Assembly (NCBI RefSeq): GCF_008124765.1
Contig: NZ_VNHS01000003.1
Coordinates: forward strand, 496,001-560,000
Origin: Paenibacillus methanolicus
GTDB lineage: Bacteria > Bacillota > Bacilli > Paenibacillales > Paenibacillaceae
DNA: 64,000 nt
Direction of reading: 5' to 3'
Shown: positions 34,994 through 46,900 of the stretch, one piece after another
Position numbering within the stretch: the first letter of the stretch is position 1
Layout of the letters: every line of letters starts with the position of its first letter
Translations under genes and position numbers: made by a program
Notes under the pieces: generated by a model
Told to the model about the DNA's origin: nothing
What the model saw: only the letters and a program-made list of their open reading frames with translations
Database searches by the model: none

Positions 34994-37900
34994 TTAACAA
35001 CTTAACGTTCTGCTTATCAAGACGGACCGCACGTCCTCGAAGTACTGCTTGAGCTCGAAATGGATGTCATGCAACCGCGCGGCGATTTGCGCCGGGTATG
35101 TCGCCAATTGCTCCCCAGCTATCGTCTTGCACGTCGAGGATATTGCAGATAGGTTCGCAATCGCTTCCGGCAAATAGAGATTCATGCCTTCGTACTCATG
35201 GCGCTCTTGCAAATCTACAATTAAGTCATTCATGAAGTGCAGCCTGTATTTCCATGCGTTCGTCATTTCACCCAAGAACGAAACAAGCGCGGCCAATTCG
35301 TCGGCACTCGAGAAAGCGAAGTCTTCGATCGTATGAACGAGACGGAGTATCGCGTCCAATCCGACAACTAACGTGTACGGCTCGTCGTTCTCCTCGATTT
35401 GACGGGTATGTGAACGCAGGTAAGCGTCTATGTTACGCAGCAGCAGCTCAGTTCCGTACGTCCGCATGTCGAGCGGCTTCACGTTCTCCGTTACGACCTC
35501 CATGAACTGATAAGGGTCGACGGTGGACTGGGCGGGGTGATGGATGAACGCCATCTTCCCTATTCCGGCGATGGATCGTTTGAAATCATCCATACTGATC
35601 GCGCCGAAATAACGGAAGGTGCTGTCATAGACGATACACTCGTCCTCCAGCATATCCACGAGCGTATAGACGTGAGAACGGCCTAATCCCAGGTCGTCAT
35701 TCATGCTCCGATCCAGCACGTTCAGCCACTGCTCTACAGGAAGATGATAGTCTTGCGAGTACGGCAAGTAATACGTCGTCCCGTTCACGATGACGACTTC
35801 GCCCTTCTGCAGCTTCTCCGCGCACCACGCCAGCGCTTCCGTCTCTTCGTCGAAGGTTACCGTGCGGAATTCCACATTCATATCTTCGAAAATATCGGGA
35901 AGCCGCAAGATATGACCCAAGTAGGTTTGCGTGGACGGATATACGATCCGATCCTCTTGCTGCTTATTGCGGAATCGGTAGAAGATCTGGCCTTCTCCCC
36001 TGGAATTCGAAATGTAGCTCTTCGGAAGGCCGATTCGCTGCTCGTAATTCAACTTTTCCATCACGGCCCCGTAGGAGCACGGATAATAATACGGGTACTC
36101 TCTCGGCCTGTCGAACGATGGATTGTATTGTCTGTGTCCTTCGTTCGTCGTCGCGTCCTTCAAGACATGCTCCGTAAGCGCAGCTATCGTCTTGTGCTCC
36201 ATCATATCCCGTAAAGAAAACTCCAAATGATGCCTTCGCGCCTTCTCTACCGCTTGAATCGCCTTAAGCGAATGTCCGCCGAGGTCGAAAAACCCGTCGT
36301 GTATGCCGACTTGATCCATGCCGAGCACTTCCTGCCAGATGAGCGCGAGCGTCTGCTCGGTTCGGTTGCGCGGAGCCGCGTACGCGGTCGTGCCTTGCAG
36401 CTCGACTTCAGGCCTCGGAAGCGCCTTGCGGTCGACTTTGCCATTATGGTTAAGCGGGAGCTGCTCCAATTGCACGAAATACGTCGGAATCATGTATTCG
36501 GGCAAGGTTTTTCCCAAGTAGGCGCGCAGATTAGCCGCGGCAAGCGTCTCCCCCGTTCGGGCAACGACATACGCGCATAACGCTTTCTGCCCGTTCGCCT
36601 CCTCATGCGCAAGGACGACGGCTTCGCGAATAGGCTCATGGTCAAGGAGCGCCGCCTCGACTTCGCCGATTTCAATGCGGTATCCGCGAATTTTGACCTG
36701 ATGATCGATCCGGCCGACATATTCAAGCGTGCCGTCATTGCGCCAACGTGCCAGGTCGCCTGTTCGGTACATGCGGGCAGCCGGGATAAACGGATGTTGA
36801 ACGAACTTCTCGGCGGTCAGCTCAGGCAGATGAAGATAACCTCTTCCCACCGCATCTCCGGATACGCACAGCTCGCCGACGATGCCGACCGGCAGCAGCT
36901 GATTCGTCGGGCTGACGATCCAGATTTGCGTATTGTGGATCGGCGTGCCGATCGGCGGAATTTCCGGAATCGGCCGACCCGGGTGCATCGTGTACGTCGT
37001 CACGACATGCGTCTCCGAAGGCCCGTAGTGATTATGAAGGGTAACCCCGCTTTCTTGCAGGAAAGCTCTTAGCGTGTCGCTGATAATGAGCTGTTCCCCC
37101 GCGGTTACGAGATGCGTCACCGAAGTCAGATGAGGCTTCGCGCTCCCGCCGAACAGAAACTTCAAATACGACGTAGACAGCAGGACGACCTCGATGCTCT
37201 CGGTGTTCACATAGTCCAGCAGACGATGCTGATCCATTTTGATCTTCGGTCCGACTACGTGCAGCTCTCCGCCCGAAAGCAGCGTCGAGAAGATTTCCTG
37301 ATAGCAGACGTCAAAGCTCATGCTTGTACTTTGCAATACTTTGCCGTGGAACGGGATGCCGGACTTCTGCTGCTGATCATGGATCAGATTGACCAGGTTA
37401 CGATGCTCGAGCAGCACGCCTTTCGGTTTGCCCGTCGTGCCCGACGTATAGATGACGTACAGCAGATGCTCCGGTCCGCTCGCCGATGCCAGGTTGGCGA
37501 TACCATCGTCTGCGTCAGAAGCGTCAAGATCAATCGCCTCTCCCTGATAATGGACGGGAAGGAGCTGCTGCGTTTCCTTGTTCACGAGCACGACCGGAGC
37601 CGCGCAATGTTCCAGCATGTATTGAATCCGCTCGGCCGGATAAGACGGATCGATCGGTACGAACGCTCCGCCGGCTTTTAATATGGCGAGCAGCCCGACG
37701 ACCATTTCCGGCGAGCGGTCGGCGAGGATGCCGACGAGCGTGTCCGCCTTTACGCCTTCGGCGCGCAGTATTCTCGCCAGCTGATTGGATCTTGCGTTGA
37801 GCGCTGCGTAGGTCAGCTGCGCTCCGCCGGACACGACGGCTATCCGGTCTGGCGTTCGCGCCGCTTGCTCCTCGAACAGACCGTGAATCGTCTGCTCCCG

Positions 37901-40900
37901 CGCATAGTCCGCTTTCGTGTCGTTGAACTGCTCCAGCACGCGTTCGCGCTCCGTTGCCGATAGAAGCGTAAGCTCCGCCAGTCGGAGCGTCGGCTGCTCT
38001 ACGAGCTGCTCCAGCAATTGGACGAAGTGACCGAGCATCCGCGTGGCCGTCTCCTCCGTAAACAGCGCGGTCGCATATTCCAGCTCAAGTTCAATCGTAT
38101 CTCTCTGCACCGCCTCCAGCGACAAGTCGAACTTGGACACCCGTTGCTCGAACGTAACCGGGGCGATTTCCAGTTCGGCGATTCGCTCGCGGGGAGTTCC
38201 CTGCTCCGTGTTCTGCATCACGAACAGCACGTCGAACACCGGATTGCGGCTCATATCGCGCGTCAGGACGAGCTTCTCCACGAGCTGCTCGAACGGATAA
38301 TCCTGATTCTCGTACGCCTCCAGCGAACGTTCTTTCACTTCCCGGACGAACGACAGGAACGTCTTGTCGCCTTCCGGTCGGCCCCGGAGCGTCAGCGTGC
38401 CCACGAACATCCCGATCATCCGCGCCAAGTCCGCATGCGGTCTTCCCGCGATCGGCATTCCGACGATCACGTCCGTTTGACCGCTATATTGGGACAGCAG
38501 CACCTGATACGTCGCCAGCAGCGCCATGCTTGTCGTGATGCCTTCTTTCGCGCATAGCTGCATAAGCGATTCGGTCAGCTTGCTCGACAGGTTCATCCCC
38601 ACGCGGTTGCCTGCGAAGCTTTGCAGCGCCGGGCGAGGGAAGTCCGTCGGTAAGTTCAGCACCGGCAGTTCTCCGCCGAGCTGCCGTAACCAGTAGGCTT
38701 CCTGACGCCGCATCCGCTCTCCATTCAGCTGCCGCTGCTGCCATGAGGCGTAGTCTTTGTACTGGATACGCGTCGAAGTCGGCGTCTCGCCCCGATACAG
38801 CTGCATCCACTCTTCGACGAACAGCTCCAGCGACACGCCGTCCGCGACAATATGGTGCAGGTCGACGAGCATAATCGCTTCGTCCGCCGACAACGGCACT
38901 AATCCGGCCCGCAGCAGCGGAGCCTGGCTGAGGTCGAACGGCCGCACGAATCGGTCGATCTGTTGCTGGCGTGCATGCTCGCTATCGGGGTGATCGATCG
39001 TCAGCTCCTCAAGAGCAAACGGTACGGTCGCATGCACCTGCTGGACAGGCTCTCCATCCACGCTCGCGAACGAGGTGCGCAATGCTTCATGGTGCCGCAG
39101 CATACCTTCGAACGCCGCCGTCAGCCGTCCCCTGTTCCAAGGGCCGCGTAGCCGGTATACGCTCGGCATGTTATAGCTCGTGTTCAACCCTTCGAGCTGT
39201 CCGAGCACGTACAGTCGTTTCTGCGCCGACGATAACGGGTAATACGGCTGCTCCGCCACGGGCTCAATCGCCACATACGCGCTGCTTGCCAACTTCCCGA
39301 TATGAGCCGCCATCGTCTCCAGCGTCGGGTGCGTGAACAGATCGCGCAGCGGCACTTCCACATGCAGCTCTTGATGCAAGCGCGCCGCGAGGCTCATCGC
39401 CTTCAACGAGTGACCGCCCAGCGCGAAGAAATCGTCATGTACGCCAACGCGTTGGGCGCCCAGCACCTCTTCCCATATACGCGCCAGCGCCGCTTCGCTT
39501 GAATCCCGCGGCTCCGCGAATGCATCCGCGTCCTCCGATAACAGCGATTGCTGCGGACGCGGCAACGCCTTGCGGTCCAGCTTCCCGCTCGGCGTCAGCG
39601 GCATGCTTGCCAGATAGACGAAGAAGCTCGGAATCATGTAGGATGGCAAGCTTTGCCCCAGCCAGCTTCGCAGCTCGGCAGCTTCCGGCTGCTCATCGCC
39701 CTCCGGCACCACATACGCGCCCAGCGCCTTGCTCCCGTTGTCTTCCTGGATGGCGATAACCGAGCACGCCCGCACGCGCTCGTGCGCCAGCAGCCGCGCT
39801 TCGATTTCCCCGGTTTCGATCCGGTAGCCGCGGATTTTCACTTGATGGTCGAGTCGGCCGACGTAAGCGAGCCGGCCATCCGGCAGCCAGTGGGCAAGGT
39901 CGCCGGTCCGATACATTCGCGAACCCGGCACGAACGGATTATCCACGAACTTCTCCGCGGTCAGCTCCGGTCGGTTCATATACCCGCGCGCTACGCCATC
40001 GCCGCCGATGCAAAGCTCACCCGTCGCGCCGATCGGTAGCAGCTGATTGCGGCTATCTACGATATAAGCCTGCGTGTTTGCGATCGGCGAGCCAATGCAG
40101 ATGCGGTCATCCTGAATCTCATAAACAGTAGACCAAATCGTGGTTTCGGTCGGTCCGTAGACGTTGAACAGCCGCGCGTCGGTATGGTCTCTGATCAATT
40201 TGATCAGGTCGCTTGGGCATGCCTCTCCGCCGATCAATATTTTATTGACCTGTCGTAACCAATTTCGCGGCTCCGACTGCATGATCATCTGCATCCGGGA
40301 AGGCGTCGTCTGCATGACATCCACCCCATGGAGCAGGACCACCTCCTCGAGCTTCACGTCTTCCACTTCCTGTTTCGCGGCGATGACGCACTTCATCCCG
40401 TAACAAAGCGGCAAAAACAGTTCCAGCGCAAAGATATCGAACGACACCGTCGTAAGCGACAAAAACGTATGGCCGGCGCTCGTCTGCAGCGCTTCCTTCA
40501 TCCCTTGCATGAAATTGACGACGGAACGGTGCTCGATCATGACTCCTTTCGGATTCCCGGTCGAACCGGACGTATAGATGACGTACATCAAATGACGCGA
40601 ATCGTGAACAGGCGGCAAATCGCCAGCCTCGGCACTCGCTTCTCCCTCATTCCAAAGCGCGACATCCACTACTTCTCCGGAAAATTGCACGTCATTAACG
40701 AAGCGCGATTGCGTGAGCAGCAGCTTAGCCTGACTGTCGCTCAGCATGTACCGGATCCGGTCGGCCGGATAATCCGGGTCGATCGGCACGTAGGCGCCGC
40801 CGGCCTTTAGTATCGCGAGAAGACCGACTGCCATATCAACAGAACGCTCGATCATCATGCCGACCGGCCGATCCGCTTGGGCGCCTTTATCCCGCAGTAT

Positions 40901-43900
40901 CCGCGCCAATCGGTTCGCCCTTCTGTTCAACTCTCCGTAGGTGACCGTCTCGCCGCCGCTTGCGACAGCGACCCGATCGGGATTTCGCGCCGCTTGCTCC
41001 TCGAACAGCGAGGTAATCGTTTTGTCTGTCGGATAATCGGTTCGCGTATCATTGAACGTGACGAGAAGTTGCCGTTCTTCCGCGGCGCTTAACATCTTCA
41101 GCTCGCTCAGCGGCCGTGCCGGGTTCGTGGTTGCTTCCCGCACGATGTTGCAGAAATGATCCGCCATGCGCCGCATCGTCTCCGGCTCCCACAGCTTGGC
41201 GTCGTATTCCAGGCTAAAGTGCAGACCGTCTTCTTCCTCCGCGGCGTTCAACGTCAAATCCATTTTGGCGACGGCATGTCCCCATTCATAGGGCGTCACG
41301 CGAACGTCTTCCAGTTCCAGCGACGGGACCTCCATGTTTTGCATCGCGAACATCGTGTCGAACAGCGGGTTACGGCTTAAATCGCGCTGAACGTGAAGCG
41401 TCTCTACGAGCAGCTCGAACGGGTAGTCCTGATTCTCGTAGGCTGCGAGCGCGTTCGCCTTGACCGTCTCCAGCAGCGCCAGGAAGCTTTGGCTGCCTTC
41501 CGGTCGGTTGCGCATGGCCAGCGTATTGACGAACAATCCCGCCATCCGCGTCGTATCCGCGTGCGTCCTCGCCGCGATCGGGCTTCCGACGACGATGTCC
41601 GTCTGCCCGGTATGTTTGTAGAGGAGCACGTTATAGGCGGCCAACAGCACCATGTACATCGTCGCTCCGCGCTCCACGGCCAACCGCTTGACGCGTTCCC
41701 CGACTTCAGTGGATAGCGTAAAGTACAGCTTCCCTCCCGTGAATTGCCTAGAGACAGGGCGCGCATGATCCAGCGGCAAGTTCAGGACGGGAATTTCGCC
41801 GGCGAACGTACGATGCCAATATTCGCGCTGCCTGCGCATCTCCTCGCCGTTATTGAAGTTCTGCTGCCACGCCGCGTAATCTTTGTACTGCAAGCGCAGC
41901 GGCGTTAAGGTCTTTCCGTCGTATAAGTCCATGAAATCTTCAACGAGAATGCCGTTCGTGACGCCATCCGACACGATATGGTGCATGTCTACAAGCAGCA
42001 CATGCTGCCGTTGATTCATCTTGATCAAGCCGGCCCGCACGAGCGGCGAGACGCTCAAGTCGAACGGACGTACGAACGACGCGGCACGCGCCGCAAGCTC
42101 TTCTTCGGTTGCCGAGCCCAAATCTTCGAGTTCGAAGCGGATGGCTTCGCGCACCCGCTGTGCCGGCTCTCCTTCGACCATCTCGAAGCTCGTCCGCAGC
42201 ACTTCATGCCGCTCTACCAAGCTCTGGAAGGCTTGCTCCAGACGGGCGCGATTCAGCTCGCCTTCGACGCGAAGCGCGATCGGCATGTTGTACGCCGTGC
42301 TAATCTCTTCCAAATGCTGCAACACGTACTGTCTCTTCTGCGCCGAAGATACCGGGTAATAGTCTTGCTTCGGAGCGGGCGCAAGCGGAACGTATTGGCT
42401 CGCGCCTGCCGATAGGATCGCGGCGGCCAATTGTTCGAGCGTCGGAGATGCGAACAGCTCCCGCAGCGTAATCTCCACGGCGAACGCCTGATGGATGCGC
42501 GACAGCAGCGTAATCGCACTTAGCGATTGGCCGCCGGCTTCGAAGAAGTTGTCCGTCCGTCCGATGCGCGGAACGCCAAGCGCGTCCTCCCAGATTCCCG
42601 CGAGCTTCCGCTCTACCTCGCCGCGCGGAGCGAGATACGCCTTGCCTGCTTCCTGACCATGCACGATTTGCGACACGGGCAATTGCAATAATTTCGCCGG
42701 CGTATGGCAGGCCAACGAGGAATAGTAGGACAAATGAAGCAAGCTGCTCTCCTGAATCAAATGGATTTCCCATTTGTTCGACTTCAAGCCTGCCTTTCGA
42801 ATCGCATCCGTAGGGCTCGCGATATCCAGCCGTTGTTCGTTCTTCACGTCGCGTTCGGACGGTGCCTGGTCCGCCGGAGCCGAAGAACGAAGCCATTCGC
42901 CGAGCGTTAACGTCAGATGCTCGACATTGTCGGCTAGAAGCTGCAAAGGCACCTCATAGCGGGTAAAGCCGTCCCGTTGACCCAATGCTCTCCACTTGCT
43001 CCGATTGATGAACGCCGCAAGCGGCATATTTTTGCCTGTCGGAATATACAAGGCATCGAGCGCGGACACATCGTGATCCAGGCAAATCTGCTTGATTGCC
43101 GCCATCATGGCCTCCTCGACGCGTTTGCCCAATACGCGGCAGCTCAGCAGGAACGTATCGATCGTCGCGTTCCCTTCTTGCACCTTGACGGTAAGCAGAC
43201 CGACGATTCCGTACGTGCCGAACCGATCCCTTGCTTCGACGATCCGGCAATGGTAAGCGGGATCGTTCGCCAACAGGCAGATTTCGTTTTCCGTTCTTCG
43301 CACGCCATTCAGATTGAATTGATTCGTTCGCTGCGTCAGCTGCGATGCCCGGTCCACTTCACGTTCGGTCATGGTGCGCACGCTTACTTCCAGCTGCAAA
43401 CCCGACAGAAATTCGTCCAGCGACAGATCTTGCGACTGCATATCTTTGCGCTGTCGTTCTGCGGCAACCATCTCCGTGCGCAGACGATCCTCGTTCGTGA
43501 CCTTCATTCGATCGAAAGCCCACACATGTCTGAGGAACGAAGGAATCTGCTCCGGATCCGACGGCAGCTGAAGGGTCAGCACTTCCGGGCATTGCGCCAT
43601 CATGAGGCTGCATTCCATCGGATTGTCGTCCACGAAGATGAAGCTGTCGAGGCCCAAATTTAGCTCCTTCGCCAGTTCTCGCAATGATTCCGGCTTCGAT
43701 TCCCAATTGATTCTCCACGCCGCGATGTGTTCTTTTTTCAATATCATGTCAGGATGACGATCGAAAACGTCCCACACGTCGGCTTCGGCATTTTTGCTGG
43801 CGAGCGCCAAAAGCAGGCCTTCCTTGCTTTTCTCCATTATAAACCGCTGCAATTCGGCATAAGGCCCCTCAATGGAGACGCCAAGTCCTCCATCTTCGCC

Positions 43901-46900
43901 GCAAACGCCTCTCCACAGCGTCTGGTCGCAATCCAGCACAATCACCTTGAACGTCTGCTTGTTCCATGCCACCCATTGTCTGGCAATCGCAGTCCCCAAT
44001 GCGGCATTGTAAGCCTCGCTAAACGGAAGATGTCCCATCCGATCCGTTAAGGCGTCAAAAGGCTCGATAATTCCGTATACATCGCCCAAATCGTTGAGAT
44101 CAACCCCGTAAACGCTCGGCATGGCGGCCAATTCGCGAAGCCACTGCGCGTTCAACCGCGATATGCGATCGATAACGGTGTCCGAAAGCCCTACATGCGT
44201 CGACACCGGAAATACGCCTACAAAATACGGGACCGTTTTGGACTTGTTCCGCAAAGCGCGCACCAGCTGTTCATAGGTGCTCTCCAGCTTGTCGAGCTGC
44301 TGCGCCTCCGATAGAGTATCCTCGCGCAGCCAATCCTCGAAGCGGACCAACAGCACGTTCGCGCCCGTATTTTCCGACAACAGGCTCGCTGGATCGAGAA
44401 GCTGCTGGAACACCTGATTGTAGCCCGCGAACCGGACATGGACCGGCAGATGATGGACGTTCGCCCAGTATTTCAAATGATTTTCGAGCGGTTCGGCCGT
44501 GAATGTCGCGCTGATCGCCATGCAAGGAAGCATACCGGACCCCGTATCGCCAGGACCAGGATTCCCGCCATTTCGCATTCTCTTCTGTTCGAGCTCCGCT
44601 TGTTCCTGGGGCGTGAACGGCAGCAGATCGGCAAGCGCCATCATTGGATTCGCCGCAACCTCGTGAATCAACTGCCCCAAATGAACGGTGAATTGTCGCA
44701 TGGTATCTTCGCGGAATAGATCGGTGCGGTACTGCAGAATTCCCTGCAGATCCGATTCGTGCTCCCCATAGAACACATCCAGCTTGAAATCCAGTGCACT
44801 CGTCTCCCCGTGTAATTCATAGGGAGCTACCAACAGATCGCCATATTCCATCCCGTTAGGTTTCCGTTCGTTATGGAAGAGGAGCATCGTATCGTACAGG
44901 GGATTACGGGCAGCATCCCATTTCGTATTTCTATCCGCGACCATTTGCTCGAACGGGTAATCCTGGTTTTCATAGCACGCTATTATCGCCGATGAAGCTT
45001 GCGCCAGGAAGTCCAGGAACGATTGATTCGCGTTGACTCCGATGCGAATGGGGAGGAAGTTCATGAATACGCCGATCATATTTTCCAAATCCGCATGTTT
45101 TCTGCCCGCAACCGTCGATCCGACGACCACTTCGTCTTGCCCGCTGTATTTGCTCAACGCAATCGCGTATAGAGCAAGCAGCAGCGCGTTCATCGTCGTG
45201 CCTCGTTCTTGAGCCAGATGCTGCAAGCGACGGACGTCATCTGCGGCGAATGCAAAAGCGAATTCGCTGCCTTCGTACCGTCTCGTCTTCGGCCGGTTGA
45301 AATCCGTCGGCATTCGCAGCACCGGGAGACCGCCGTCTAACTGCTCCCTCCAGAATGCTTGCTGCTTATAATAGCCATCCGACCTGCGCCATTGCTGCTC
45401 CCATACGGCAAAGTCTTTGTATTGCAGCGGCAATGGGCGCATTGGGCTTCCATGGTACAAAGCCAATATCTCTTGCGAGAACCGGTTGGCCGAAGCGCCA
45501 TCCGACACGATATGGTGCATGTCCAGCAGCATGACGTGCCGCCGCTCGTCCTGCTTGATCAAGCCGACCCGCACGAGCGGCGCCGCGCTCAAGTCGAACG
45601 GACGGACGAACGCCGCCGCGCGAGCCGCAAGTTCCTCTTCCGACGCCGTGCCCAAATCCTCGAGGTCGAGGCGGAAGGTTTCGCGCACCCGCTGTACCGG
45701 CTCTCCTTCGACCATCTCGAAGCTCGTTCGCAGCACCTCGTGCCGCCGAATCAAGTCTTGGAAGGCTTGCTCCAGGCGGCTGCGGTCCAATTCCCCTTCG
45801 ATGCGCAGCGCGCTCGGAATGTTATACGCCGTTCCGGTTTCTTCCATCTGCTGGAGCACGTACAGCCTCTTTTGCGCCGAAGATACCGGATAATAGGCCC
45901 GTTCCGGAGCAGGTGAAATCGATGAGAATTGGCTCGCGTTCGCCTCTTGAATGGCGGAGGCGAGTTGTTCGAGCGTCGGGGCGGCGAACAGCGTCCGCAG
46001 CGGAATCTCGACGGCGAACGCCTGATGGATGCGCGACAGCAGCGTAATCGCATTCAGCGATTGGCCGCCGGCTTCGAAGAAATGGTCCGACCGTCCGATG
46101 CGCGGAACACCCAGCACGTCCTCCCAAATTCCCGCGAGTTTCCGCTCCAGCTCGTTCTGAGGGGCGGTATACACCCTCGGGACGTCCTGCCCAGGCATGA
46201 CTTGCGATACCGGTAATTGAACCAATTTCTCCGGCGTATGGCAGGCCAGCGAGGAATAGTGGGACAAATGAAGCAACCGGCTCTCTTGAATCAAGTTGAT
46301 TTCCCATTCGTTCGTCTGCAAACCGGAATTCTGGAGAGAGTCCGAAATCCTCGTCATATCGTCTCGATTTACGCTCTTATGATCGTACTCGGTCGATCCA
46401 TGATCCGCGGGAGCCGAAGAAGGCCATTCGCCGAACGTTAACGTCAGATGCTCGACGTTGTCGGCAAGAAGCTGCAAAGGCACTTCATAGCGGGTAAAGC
46501 CGTCTCTTGGATCCAACGCTCTCCACTGGCTCCGCTTGATGAACGCCGTAATCGGCATATTTTTGCCAGTCGGTATATACAGAGCCCCGAGCGTGGCTAC
46601 ATCGTGATCCATGCAGATCTGCTTGATTGCCGCCATCATGGCGTCCTCCACGCGTTTGCCCAGCACGCGGCAGCTCAGCAGGAACGTATCGATCGTCGCG
46701 CTCTCTTCCTCCACCTTGACGGTCAGAAGACCGACGATGCCGTACGTGCCGAACCGATCCCGCGCTTCGACGATCCGGCACTGGTAAGCGGGATCGTTCG
46801 CCAACATGCGGATTTCGGTTTCCGTCCTGCGCACGCCATTCAGATTGAATTGATTCGTTCGTTGCGTCAGCTGCGATGCCCGATCCGCTTCGCGTTCGGT

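Noticed and set aside
34997-36130. Thioesterase or reductase at the NRPS C-terminus
   Set aside because: No GxSxG nucleophile elbow and no NAD(P)-binding glycine motif is present in the last 370 residues.
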